Shown: positions 12,460-21,728 of the stretch, one piece after another
How positions within the stretch are numbered: position 1 is the stretch's first letter
Layout of the letters: the number at the start of each line of letters is the position of its first letter
Origin: Candidatus Tayloriibacteriota bacterium
GTDB lineage: Bacteria; Patescibacteriota; Minisyncoccia; Phycocordibacterales; CAIZLB01
Length of the DNA stretch: 52,874 nucleotides
Reading direction: 5' to 3'
Assembly (NCBI GenBank): GCA_018883165.1
Contig: VEQN01000005.1
Coordinates: 1 to 52,874, forward strand
Made by a program: the position numbers and the translations under genes
Notes under the pieces: model-generated
The model's database searches: none
What the model saw: only the letters and a program-made list of their open reading frames with translations
What the model was told of the DNA's origin: nothing

Positions 12460-12512
12460 GGCGAACCCGTAGAGAAACTCGAAGTAATTCCGAGTACCTG
12501 TACGGGTTCGCC
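12460..12512 (-). promoter_or_regulatory. Structured element in the 5'UTR of the 10624-12360 gene
   Basis: 12-bp perfect stem GGCGAACCCGTA/TACGGGTTCGCC with a nested ACTCG/CGAGT stem. Confidence 0.6.
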
Positions 12513-12840
12513 GTTTGTAATAACTAACTATAATGACTCCATTTGTCGTGAAGAGTCATACCACTTCCCAACCTCATTTCCATCAACATCTTTTTATTAA
12601 TTTTCATTAACGTAAAGTTGAGAACGAAATCGACACGAAGTTTGGAAAAGTTGTCGAATGTAATTTGTATTTCTGAGTACTGAATATCTGTCGTTCTGAT
12701 GTTCAGAAATTGAACTAACTATGGGTTTTTCAATGGTCAGATTGTTACTGGGTAGCGCTCCTATATATATGTAACTTTCAGGAACATATAATAGTGCCTA
12801 TAAATACTGTGCTACATACCATGACGGTATATAGCCCCAT

Positions 12841-12869
12841 ATATTACAGAAAAACACCCCCTTAGTCAA
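12841..12869 (-). promoter_or_regulatory. Sigma70-type promoter for the secreted PG-binding protein gene
   Basis: Reverse complement TTGACT-17 nt-TAATAT. Confidence 0.65.
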
Positions 12870-12941
12870 TGAAAGTCAACCACTCGAGTTTTTGGAAAGA
12901 TGGCTTAAAACAAAGATATAAAAGACATCAAAAGGACAAAA

Positions 12942-13829
12942 TTATTTCGCAAGCGCGTATCTTGACCATCTCCTTTCCCCTGTTTTAGTTAAAACTCCTT
13001 GTTCTACCAACGCCAGAAGCTCTCTTTGTATGGTTTTTTCGCTACATCCTTTAACAACACCTTCCAGATCTTTTATGGAAAGTTCGCCTTTTGCGGCGAT
13101 AGTATTAATAATAAGTTCTTGTCTACCTGACTTTGCAAATGGTGCAGATTTACTCTCTTCCTTACCCGGTATCGTAGATGACAATCCGTGTAAATCCTCG
13201 AGAGTTTTAGAAGTTGCTAATCTTTGTCTGAATACAGCATTAGTAGGATGGAATGAAGATCTCGATGTTCTTGTTAAAGAAGCCTCCTTTGGATTTGATA
13301 CAGAAAGAGTCTCGATTATTGGTTTGGGTTTCTCCAACACAACCTTTTCATCAACTATAGGTTTAGGTGCCTGAATGAACATCTCAGACTCAAAGTCAGA
13401 CATTTTAAGCGAAGGTTGTGGTGATATCTTATGAGACAATTCTTCTACTTCAAACATAAAAGATTTAATTTGTCCGAGGAGGATGTCAGAGTTAGATTCT
13501 GAAATGAGTTTAAGTGCATGTGCCAGTTCTACCAAATTTACCAAGAACAATGACTTAGACAGAATAACATCTCTGTCTTTTATAGAGAGTGTTCCCGAGT
13601 TGCACAAACTTGAGATTGCAATATCGGACATATCCAAAGCAGTACTCCTCAACTTCATTCGTATCTCTTTGTTTTCCTCAATATGCGCAGTTACTAGACA
13701 GGTGGCCTTAGTGATTTGAGACACCTTCTTACAGAGGTAGGACACCTTGTTGTCTTTTATAAAAGACAACAACTTTTCTGTCCCTTGTACCTCTCCAACC
13801 TGCTCTGAAACTTGATTGTCTTTTTGCAT
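12942..13829 (-). CDS. Putative regulator with C-terminal winged-helix (DeoR-like) domain
   Basis: C-terminal GRQELIINTIAAKGELSIKDLEGVVKGCSEKTIQRELLALVEQGVLTKTGERRWSRYAL is a typical wHTH. Confidence 0.65.
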   Translation of the reverse strand: MQKDNQVSEQVGEVQGTEKLLSFIKDNKVSYLCKKVSQITKATCLVTAHIEENKEIRMKLRSTALDMSDIAISSLCNSGTLSIKDRDVILSKSLFLVNLVELAHALKLISESNSDILLGQIKSFMFEVEELSHKISPQPSLKMSDFESEMFIQAPKPIVDEKVVLEKPKPIIETLSVSNPKEASLTRTSRSSFHPTNAVFRQRLATSKTLEDLHGLSSTIPGKEESKSAPFAKSGRQELIINTIAAKGELSIKDLEGVVKGCSEKTIQRELLALVEQGVLTKTGERRWSRYALAK

Positions 13830-13916
13830 AATTTTTAGTGACTTTTAATAGTGACCCCATTATATATAAGACAACTTTAAAAGCAACTTAGTGTACGAAT
13901 GTTTGCGTGATAAAAT

Positions 13917-16241
13917 ATGTACATGGCAAAACGTGAAAAAAAGAAATCTCCTGATACGGACATTAAACAATCTTCTAAGACAAGTTATTTAAAAGAAAGC
14001 ACATGGAAAAGTGTATGGGGAATCTCCCTGTTTATACTATCAATCTTCTTCCTCTTTGCAGGGTTTGGAGGTGGTGGTTTAGTGGGTACAAAAGTACACG
14101 ATATCCTGTCTGATCTCTTAGGATATGGATACTACCTCATCCCTGCAATTCTTTTAATACTCTCCCTTTCTTTCTTTGGGGATCAGGAAAGGAGTTTCCC
14201 ACCGTCAAAGATTGCAGGTACCGTACTCTTCATAGTATCTGGTCTTGGTTTATTTGAGCTTACCAGCGAGACAAGTGGAGGTATCGTTGGGGCCCTCATA
14301 TCAAAACCCCTCCTTCAACTCTTTGACTATGCAACCAGCGTAATTACACTCGTCGGGTTACTACTCATTTCAATCATTGTGATTTACGACGCAGCTCTAC
14401 GCAAAGAGCATGTAATGTTCTGGAGACTCATTCACGGTAAAAAAGATGAAGAAGGAATGGATGAAAAAGTATCTAATAATAAGGATAAAATTAAAGGACA
14501 ACCAATGTCTGATATAAAAGACATGGATGAAGAAGAGATTGATGAGAAAAAAGCAGCTTCTGTCCTTGAAACCATAAAGGCCAAGCTTAAGGCTGAGACC
14601 AAACCTGAACCTATTGAAAAAGAACCTAAGGTGGCTGTGGATAACAAAGCTGAAAATGACAAAGATGATGTCATCCAAGTATCAAGAAAATCTCTACTCC
14701 TTGGTAAAGCATTCGTTCCTCCCCCGCTTTCCCTTCTTGAAGGCGATAGTGGTAAACCAGGAGTTGGTGACATTAAAGCGAACGCAAATGTAATTAAAAG
14801 AACTCTTCAGAACTTCGGTATAGATGTAGAGATGGATGAGGTCTCAATTGGACCATCTGTCACACGGTATGCATTGAAGCCAGCAGAAGGTGTAAAACTT
14901 TCTAAAATCCTTGGCCTTCAGAACAACCTCTCACTTGCTCTTGCGGCACACCCAATTCGTATTGAAGCACCAATCCCTGGTAAGTCACTTGTAGGTATTG
15001 AAATTCCAAACACAGTGAAGACAAAAGTAGGTCTAGGTACACTTCTTGCACAAGATGAATATCAGAAATCTGAGACACCACTCATGATAGCTCTCGGTAA
15101 AGGAATCTCTGGTAAATCATATTTCGGTAACCTAACAAAACTTCCACACCTTCTCATCGCAGGTACAACTGGATCTGGTAAATCAATTACCATTCATGCA
15201 ATCATCACTTCCCTCCTCTACAGAAACTCAGCTGACAATCTCCGATTCATCATGATTGACCCTAAACGAGTGGAGCTCACTCAGTACAACAAGATCCCTC
15301 ACCTTCTCACCCCAGTAATCACAGATGCAAAGAAAGCAATTCTTTCACTCAAGTGGGCAGCAAAAGAAATGGATAGACGATATAACATTCTTGAAAAACA
15401 TTCGGTTCGAGATATTAGCTCTTACCATAAAAACATCCTAACGCCATTACTTGAGAAAAAGAAAAAAGGTGAAATTAAGGATGATGAAATGATCGACCCG
15501 ATGCCATACATTGTTATCGTAATTGATGAGTTGGCAGATATCATGCAAACATACCCTCGAGAACTTGAAGCGGGTATTGTTCGACTTGCGCAAATGAGTC
15601 GAGCTGTGGGTATCCATCTCATCCTCTCAACACAAAGACCATCGGTAAACGTAATCACTGGTCTCATTAAGGCAAACGTACCGTCTCGAATCGCTCTCCA
15701 GGTAGCATCACAAATTGACTCTAGAACAATCCTTGATATGCGAGGAGCTGAGGAGCTTCTTGGTGCCGGAGACATGCTCTATCTCTCAGGCGACATGGCA
15801 ACTCCGCAACGAATCCAGTCAGCATTCATTAGTGAGGCTGAAATGAAACGAGTGGTACAGTACCTAATCGATAATGCAGAGGGTCTTCCATCAGAAATTA
15901 CTCTCACAGGTGAAAGTGTTACTAACGTAACACCTGACCCGATATTTAGCTCTAGCACAGAAGGTGGCCTTGGAGACGACGAAGATGTTGATGATGATTT
16001 GTATGAAGAAGCAAAACAAATCGTACTCGAGGCTGGAAAAGCTTCAACATCATATATTCAGAGGAAACTACGAGTTGGATATGCACGAGCTGCTAGGCTT
16101 ATGGATATCCTCGAAGACAAGGGTGTCATAGGTCCTGCTGACGGTGCTAAACCACGAGAAGTACTCATCGGTCGCGAAGGTGGATCTTCAAATGACGAGG
16201 AATATTCAGAAGAAGCAGAGGAGGAAGAGACAAATTTATAA
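13917..16241 (+). CDS. ftsK: FtsK/SpoIIIE-type DNA translocase (start may be the second ATG at 13923)
   Basis: N-terminal TM segments, Walker A AGTTGSGKS, IMIDPKRVELTQYNKIPHLLTPV, STQRPSVNVITGLIKANVPSRIA, C-terminal gamma wHTH. Confidence 0.95.
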   Translation: MYMAKREKKKSPDTDIKQSSKTSYLKESTWKSVWGISLFILSIFFLFAGFGGGGLVGTKVHDILSDLLGYGYYLIPAILLILSLSFFGDQERSFPPSKIAGTVLFIVSGLGLFELTSETSGGIVGALISKPLLQLFDYATSVITLVGLLLISIIVIYDAALRKEHVMFWRLIHGKKDEEGMDEKVSNNKDKIKGQPMSDIKDMDEEEIDEKKAASVLETIKAKLKAETKPEPIEKEPKVAVDNKAENDKDDVIQVSRKSLLLGKAFVPPPLSLLEGDSGKPGVGDIKANANVIKRTLQNFGIDVEMDEVSIGPSVTRYALKPAEGVKLSKILGLQNNLSLALAAHPIRIEAPIPGKSLVGIEIPNTVKTKVGLGTLLAQDEYQKSETPLMIALGKGISGKSYFGNLTKLPHLLIAGTTGSGKSITIHAIITSLLYRNSADNLRFIMIDPKRVELTQYNKIPHLLTPVITDAKKAILSLKWAAKEMDRRYNILEKHSVRDISSYHKNILTPLLEKKKKGEIKDDEMIDPMPYIVIVIDELADIMQTYPRELEAGIVRLAQMSRAVGIHLILSTQRPSVNVITGLIKANVPSRIALQVASQIDSRTILDMRGAEELLGAGDMLYLSGDMATPQRIQSAFISEAEMKRVVQYLIDNAEGLPSEITLTGESVTNVTPDPIFSSSTEGGLGDDEDVDDDLYEEAKQIVLEAGKASTSYIQRKLRVGYARAARLMDILEDKGVIGPADGAKPREVLIGREGGSSNDEEYSEEAEEEETNL

Positions 16242-16272
16242 TTCATTTACATCCCCTTAATATCGATACCCT

Positions 16273-16632
16273 ATGCTAAAGCCATACGAAGACGGAAAAC
16301 TGATACTGAAAACACTGATGGTTGGAATCTTCGTATTATGTTTGATTGGATATGGCATATTCCAGGCAAAAAAGATCGTGGAGGGTCCTGAACTAAGCCT
16401 GTATTCCCCTACCCCTGGTGGGACAGTAACAGACAACAGGCTTACCGTCTCTGGAAAAGCCTCAAACATCTCAGCCATCTGGCTTAATGACAGACCAATT
16501 GTGACAGACGAATCGGGAGTTTTCAATGAGAAACTAATGGTATATCCAGGGTATAATATAATCACACTCAAGGCTGAGGATAAGTTCGGGTCAAGAGTTG
16601 AGAAAAAAATAGAAGTCGTATATAAGCAATAA
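16273..16632 (+). CDS. Membrane-anchored Ig-like-domain small protein
   Basis: N-terminal TM then TPGGTVTDNRLTVSGKASN...VYPGYNIITLKAEDKFGSRVEKKIEV. Confidence 0.6.
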   Translation: MLKPYEDGKLILKTLMVGIFVLCLIGYGIFQAKKIVEGPELSLYSPTPGGTVTDNRLTVSGKASNISAIWLNDRPIVTDESGVFNEKLMVYPGYNIITLKAEDKFGSRVEKKIEVVYKQ

Positions 16633-16641
16633 TTAATTTAC

Positions 16642-17760
16642 ATGGCAAAAAAGAACGCACCAAAGAAAGATAAGAAAGTATCTAAGGAGGTTACCGAAGA
16701 TACAACTCTGGATACAGAAACAGAAGTAGCAACTGAAAATGAGGAAGAGGTTTCTTCAAAGAAATCTAAATCAGCTCCATCGGAAAGTGAGATCAAGGAT
16801 ACACTTGCACAGATTAAGACTAAGTTTGGTGATGACGCAATCATGAAGCTTGGTGATAAACCAAAAGTAAACGTAAATGTCATTCCAACCGGATCAATTG
16901 GTCTAGATGCAGCACTCGGTGTTGGTGGTATGCCTCGAGGCAGAATCATTGAAATATTTGGGCCAGAGTCTTCAGGTAAGACGACACTCGCCCTCCATGT
17001 TGTGGCAGAAGCGCAGAAGATGAGTGGAATTTGTGCGTATATTGATGCCGAGCATGCGATGGATCCAGAGTATGCAAAACGACTTGGTGTAAAGATTGAT
17101 CAGCTTCTCATCTCTCAACCAGATACAGGTGAACAAGCTCTCGAGATTGTAGAAAGCTTAGTACGATCTGGAAAAATTGATGTCATCGTAATTGACTCCG
17201 TTGCAGCCCTTACCCCTAAAGATGAAATCGAAGGTGACATGGGTGCACACCATGTTGGAAAACAAGCAAGGCTCATGTCTCAAGCACTTCGAAAACTTAC
17301 AAGTATCGTTTCAAAGACAAAGACCGTAGTAATTTTCATCAACCAAATACGAATGCAAATTGGAGTCATGTTTGGAAATCCAGAGACTACACCAGGTGGT
17401 AAAGCACTAAAATTCTACACTTCTGTAAGACTGGATATTCGAAGAATTGCTCAGATAAAGAAAGGTGAAGAAATCATGGGAGGACGAGTGCGAGTGAAAG
17501 TTGTTAAAAACAAAGTAGCAGCTCCATTTAAGCAAACTGAATTCGATTTGATGTACAACGAAGGTATTTCAAAAGAAGGTGAGATGATTGCTCTTGGGGA
17601 AAAGATGGGCATAATTTCAAAAAGTGGTACAAGCTACTCATACGTAGAAGAGAAGCTTGGTCGAGGATATGATGCAACAAGGCAATATCTACGAGAAAAT
17701 ACAGTAACAGCAAACAAGATACTTAAAGAAATTCGAGCGAAGCTGAAGGAACAAGAATAG
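16642..17760 (+). CDS. recA: Recombinase RecA
   Basis: [47 protein letters not shown]; ~48-aa charged N-terminal extension. Confidence 0.97.
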   Translation: MAKKNAPKKDKKVSKEVTEDTTLDTETEVATENEEEVSSKKSKSAPSESEIKDTLAQIKTKFGDDAIMKLGDKPKVNVNVIPTGSIGLDAALGVGGMPRGRIIEIFGPESSGKTTLALHVVAEAQKMSGICAYIDAEHAMDPEYAKRLGVKIDQLLISQPDTGEQALEIVESLVRSGKIDVIVIDSVAALTPKDEIEGDMGAHHVGKQARLMSQALRKLTSIVSKTKTVVIFINQIRMQIGVMFGNPETTPGGKALKFYTSVRLDIRRIAQIKKGEEIMGGRVRVKVVKNKVAAPFKQTEFDLMYNEGISKEGEMIALGEKMGIISKSGTSYSYVEEKLGRGYDATRQYLRENTVTANKILKEIRAKLKEQE

Positions 17761-17767
17761 AAGGCGT

Positions 17768-17798
17768 AAAACACCCGCAGAGAGCGGGTGTTTTTTGT
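17768..17798 (+). terminator. Terminator after recA
   Basis: 'aaacacccgcagagagcgggtgttttttg'. Confidence 0.9.
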
Positions 17799-17875
17799 AA
17801 TATATACGACTAGACTTCTCCCCTGCTTTGGACTAGAATGCCTGTATTAATTAGCCATTTAGGAATATACACCCA

Positions 17876-18445
17876 ATGCTAGAATATAACGAAATTACAG
17901 TACGAAAGTACATTGTATTTGAAGGAGAGCCATATGAAGTACTTTCTTCACATGTGTTTCGAAAGCAGATGCGAAAGCCAGTAAACGCTACTAAGCTTAA
18001 AAATCTCATGAACGGTCGAGTGGTTGAGCACTCATTCGGTGCAACTGACAAAGCTGAGGAAGCAGATATCGATGAACGCAAAGTAAAGTTTTTATATGCA
18101 AACAGAGGTGAATGGTGGTTTTGCGAAGAGAATGATCCAAGTAAACGATTTAAACTTGAGGAATCCCTCATCGGAACAGCAGCTAAGTTCATGAAAGCGA
18201 ACACTCTTGTTGATGTACTTTCTTTTGAAGACAACATTTTCAGTGTAAAGCTTCCAATCAAGGTTGAACTTAAAGTAACTGACGCTCCCCCAGCAGTTAA
18301 AGGTGACACAGCGAAAGGTGGTAACAAAGTCATCACACTTGAGACTGGTGCAACAATCAACGCTCCAATTTTCGTTGCTGAAGGTGATGTAGTACGAATC
18401 AACACTGAAACTGGAGAATATGTAGAGCGAGTAAGTAACAAGTAA
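17876..18445 (+). CDS. efp: Elongation factor P family protein
   Basis: KOW-like N-terminus, TKLKNLMNGRVVEHSF, C-terminal TGATINAPIFVAEGDVVRINTETGEYVERV. Confidence 0.92.
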   Translation: MLEYNEITVRKYIVFEGEPYEVLSSHVFRKQMRKPVNATKLKNLMNGRVVEHSFGATDKAEEADIDERKVKFLYANRGEWWFCEENDPSKRFKLEESLIGTAAKFMKANTLVDVLSFEDNIFSVKLPIKVELKVTDAPPAVKGDTAKGGNKVITLETGATINAPIFVAEGDVVRINTETGEYVERVSNK

Positions 18446-18460
18446 TATCTATATATGAAT

Positions 18461-18492
18461 ACAGCGGCACCTAGTTTGGTGCCGCTGTTTCG
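18461..18492 (+). terminator. Terminator-like hairpin after efp
   Basis: 'acagcggcacctagtttggtgccgctgtttcg'. Confidence 0.65.
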
Positions 18493-18508
18493 TTATTGAT
18501 GCAAAATA

Positions 18509-19249
18509 TTACTTTGCCAATTGCCACAAAAACTTAAAGTTATTTCTAAATGACTCAACAATCGCTGGGTTACGCATGATAAATGCGATCGGTTCTTTAG
18601 CACTCCATACACCCATTACAACCATAGTATCTGAGACATTAAAACAACTAGGGTTAAAATATTCTTTAGGCAGTCGCTTCATATTGTATTTTGATGCAAA
18701 AGGTCTGTCCTTTTTTATAATTTGCATCAAATCATCATCAGCAATCATTGAGATATAAGCACCTTTTTTGAATATACCCTTGTCTAGATCTGCAAAAAAG
18801 TCTCTTATGCTTTTCCTCTTACCATAATACGCAGAGTATGTGACCACATTCACGATTTCCCCTTTCTTCAATTCCGACGCCATAATTTCATATGCTCGTT
18901 TGAATCCAGATACACCTTGGTACACATTAACTTCATTTCTTTCATTTTCTGGAACCGGAAGCATCTTAATATCTTTCAATAGTTCCTCTAAAGCCTTAGT
19001 CTGTTCTTTTGATTCTTCAATGAGCGAGTCGGGCATTTCCGCTTGGTAATATTTAATATTGTTTTTTACCTGGTATGAGACCAAACCCTTCTTTATTAAA
19101 GATTCAAGACTTGCATACACACTTGAACTAGATATGCCCGATGTAGAGATTATCTTTCCCGTCTTCTGTCTGCCTTGCAAAAGCAAAGTATTGTATACCC
19201 TAATTTCATTATCGTTTAAACCTATTTTTTTAAGTATTTCTAAATTCAT
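18509..19249 (-). CDS. TrmB-family HTH transcriptional regulator (start trimmed to M69 of the ORF track)
   Basis: MNLEILKKIGLNDNEIRVYNTLLLQGRQKTGKIISTSGISSSSVYASLESLIKKGLVSYQ typical TrmB HTH. Confidence 0.8.
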   Translation of the reverse strand: MNLEILKKIGLNDNEIRVYNTLLLQGRQKTGKIISTSGISSSSVYASLESLIKKGLVSYQVKNNIKYYQAEMPDSLIEESKEQTKALEELLKDIKMLPVPENERNEVNVYQGVSGFKRAYEIMASELKKGEIVNVVTYSAYYGKRKSIRDFFADLDKGIFKKGAYISMIADDDLMQIIKKDRPFASKYNMKRLPKEYFNPSCFNVSDTMVVMGVWSAKEPIAFIMRNPAIVESFRNNFKFLWQLAK

Positions 19250-19345
19250 ACATATTACTCTCCAATGTGAGAGAGTTTGTGCACATAATAGTAATACATG
19301 TATACATGATTGTAAATAGCTATTACCCAGCTGTTTAAAACCAAT

Positions 19346-20428
19346 ATGAACAAGATAAAATATATAATTATAGCCACAATACTCGTACTCATCGCGGTGA
19401 GTACGATGCACACAAAGGAAACCAAAGAAGCAAGACTTGGTGCCGTATTCCACAGCACCGGTTTCGCATCTTTTGTGGGTGAAGAATCAAGAAACGGATT
19501 ATTACTAGCACTCAAGGATACAGGCTTCCCTGCCGAACGAGTCGTTATTGAAGATGGTAAATCTGATGTGACAGGATCAGTAAACGCTGTGAATAAATTG
19601 GTACATGTAGATAAGGTACAGGCGATAATTGGACCGGAGTGGACCGAGTTTGGTGCAGCAGTTGCACCAATCGCAAGTACCAACAAAATACCGATTATTT
19701 CCCCGTGGGTGGTTGCTGACTCTGATTTCGTGAAGCCACCGTATTTTTGGTCTATGACGCCATCGGATTTGGGTGAGCACAAAGCACTTGCACAATATAT
19801 GAAAAAGAAATCGGTAAAAAAAGTTGCGGTGATTAAAACCGTGAATACCTGGTCGAACATAAATGCAAAGCAAATAACAACAGAGCTGGCAAATCTTGGT
19901 ATCGAATACATAGAAATTAGCACAAATCCAGATCAGACAGATTTTAGAACCGAGATACTTAAGGTTAAGGAGTACAAGCCAGACTATGCATATTCAGCTA
20001 TATCAGATGACATGGGTCATGCAGCATTATGCAACCAAGTACTTGCACAGATAGGCGACATAATGATTGCTACACATAGCGCACGTGCCAAAGCAAAATC
20101 AACACTTGATAATCTTGGGCGATTTAAGAGCAAAGTTGTCTTTGCAGAGATGCATTCTGGCAACAAGCAAGATGAGTTTAATGAGAAATACAAAGCAATA
20201 TATGGTAAGTACCCTTCAGGCCCAAGCGCGGCGGCCACATATGATGCTGCAGTAATACTAATCAAAGGCCTGGCGAGTAACTTGAGTACAGTAGAATCAA
20301 TTTCTCAAGCTAATTACGAAGGTTACTCCGGCTACATACGATTTGATTCTAAAGGAAAACTTCCACTAAGAAATGCTTCTGTGTTTACATTTGATGAATC
20401 AGGGAAACAAGTTCCTCTTTTTAACTAA
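19346..20428 (+). CDS. Periplasmic-binding protein, branched-chain amino acid (LivJ)-type ABC substrate-binding protein
   Basis: LGAVFHSTGFASFVGEESRNGLLLAL...VQAIIGPEWTEFGAAVAPIA...GPSAAATYDAAVILIKGL; N-terminal hydrophobic segment. Confidence 0.85.
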   Translation: MNKIKYIIIATILVLIAVSTMHTKETKEARLGAVFHSTGFASFVGEESRNGLLLALKDTGFPAERVVIEDGKSDVTGSVNAVNKLVHVDKVQAIIGPEWTEFGAAVAPIASTNKIPIISPWVVADSDFVKPPYFWSMTPSDLGEHKALAQYMKKKSVKKVAVIKTVNTWSNINAKQITTELANLGIEYIEISTNPDQTDFRTEILKVKEYKPDYAYSAISDDMGHAALCNQVLAQIGDIMIATHSARAKAKSTLDNLGRFKSKVVFAEMHSGNKQDEFNEKYKAIYGKYPSGPSAAATYDAAVILIKGLASNLSTVESISQANYEGYSGYIRFDSKGKLPLRNASVFTFDESGKQVPLFN

Positions 20429-20433
20429 GGGTT

Positions 20434-20479
20434 GAAACAACAAAACACCTCCCTGTTACAGGAGGTGTTTTGTTGTTTC
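20434..20479. terminator. Long-stem bidirectional terminator between convergent genes
   Basis: 19-bp inverted repeat gaaacaacaaaacacctcc/ggaggtgttttgttgtttc. Confidence 0.85.
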
Positions 20480-20482
20480 AGC

Positions 20483-20686
20483 TTATGCTGCTACGTAAGG
20501 AAGGAGTCCCATGAATCGGGCTCGCTTGATTGCTGTAGCCAACTGTCGCTGGTGTTTAGCTGTCACACCTGTCTTCTTTCGAGACATAATTCGACCCTGA
20601 GGATTGATGAACTTTGAGATGATCGCAGTATCCTTATAGTCGATATGCTGAATGTTGTTTTGTGTGAAATAGCACTGTTTTGCCAT
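20483..20686 (-). CDS. rpsR: 30S ribosomal protein S18
   Basis: [50 protein letters not shown]. Confidence 0.96.
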   Translation of the reverse strand: MAKQCYFTQNNIQHIDYKDTAIISKFINPQGRIMSRKKTGVTAKHQRQLATAIKRARFMGLLPYVAA

Positions 20687-20732
20687 ATTCGTTTATATAT
20701 ATATGCCGTACTCTACTATGTGAATCTACAAA

Positions 20733-21200
20733 CTAGAATGGAATGTCTTCTGGATTAATTTCCTCTTCTGGATAATCCATGCTTGGCATATTGTCGAGCG
20801 CGTTATCTTCTTTAGAAGATTTTGGTGCTGACTTAGGTTCATATGAACCACCTTGGTTTGAACCAGCATCTCCTCGTCGTTCACCGAATTGAACTCGGTC
20901 AGCAACTACTTCTGTTCGATACTGTTTCTTACCATCTTGCCCATCCCAACTTCGTGTTTGCATTCGTCCTTCTACATAGACAGAACTACCTTTTTTCAAG
21001 TACTGAGCAGCTGTTTCAGCTTGTCTACCAAATACCACAATGTTGTGATAATCAGCTGACTCTTGCTTAGCACCTTTCGCGTCTTTCCAGACTCGATTAG
21101 TTGCTACAGAGAAACTTGCTACCGACATACCTGAAGGCAATGCTTTTAATTCAGGATCCCTTGTTAAATTACCGATAATAAATGCTTTGTTAAGATACAT
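20733..21200 (-). CDS. ssb: Single-stranded DNA-binding protein
   Basis: MYLNKAFIIGNLTRDPELKALPSGMSVASFSVATNR...acidic C-terminus EEINPEDIPF. Confidence 0.97.
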   Translation of the reverse strand: MYLNKAFIIGNLTRDPELKALPSGMSVASFSVATNRVWKDAKGAKQESADYHNIVVFGRQAETAAQYLKKGSSVYVEGRMQTRSWDGQDGKKQYRTEVVADRVQFGERRGDAGSNQGGSYEPKSAPKSSKEDNALDNMPSMDYPEEEINPEDIPF

Positions 21201-21228
21201 GGATGTATTGTATCAATTTGGTTATTGA

Positions 21229-21687
21229 TTAATCAACCTGTACTTCTTCTGGAGCTTCAGTTGGTTCTGTACCAGCTTCTGTGGCTTCCTTAGTTCCTTT
21301 CTTTGAAGAAACTTCCTTTGCACCAACGAGAGTGTTCTCTCGTACAGTTGCAATGAGAAGGTATCGGAGTATTGGCTCAAAAGCTTTTACCTCTTTTTCA
21401 AAAGCAGGAATTTCTTCTGCGTTAAGTTCAAACTTAACCCATCCAAAATATGCCTCTGTGTATCGCTTTTTTTGCGCCTTAACTGTCTTTGATATTTCGT
21501 AAGCGAGATTAGTCATTTCAGGAGTTCCCTCCGCGATGAACGTACCCCCTTTCTTTTCAATCAAAGATTTAAGATGCGAAAATGGAACCGCAACCTCGTC
21601 TTCAGAAAGAGTTGGAACAAAATGGAATCCGAGTTCATATACTCGTACACCCTCTTGTCGCTCATTTGTGTCTTTTTCTATTGACAT
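21229..21687 (-). CDS. rpsF: 30S ribosomal protein S6
   Basis: S6 fold sequence (VYELGFHFVPTL...LAYEISKTVKAQKKRYTEAYFGWVKFELNAEEIPAFEKEVKAFEPILRYLLI) and synteny with ssb-rpsR. Confidence 0.9.
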   Translation of the reverse strand: MSIEKDTNERQEGVRVYELGFHFVPTLSEDEVAVPFSHLKSLIEKKGGTFIAEGTPEMTNLAYEISKTVKAQKKRYTEAYFGWVKFELNAEEIPAFEKEVKAFEPILRYLLIATVRENTLVGAKEVSSKKGTKEATEAGTEPTEAPEEVQVD

Positions 21688-21728
21688 GGGCTACACACTA
21701 CCACAGGTTAAGGTGTAATGCAACCAAA

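Noticed and set aside
17851-18441. 196-aa minus-strand ORF opposite efp
   Set aside because: Mirror ORF of EF-P; low-complexity Ser-rich translation is typical of antisense frames.
19255-19923. 222-aa minus-strand ORF opposite the LivJ-type gene
   Set aside because: Antisense to a confidently assigned substrate-binding protein, with no recognisable domain.
20434-20479. Long inverted repeat as a transposon terminus
   Set aside because: It sits between convergent genes with A/T tracts on both sides and no transposase; best explained as a bidirectional terminator.
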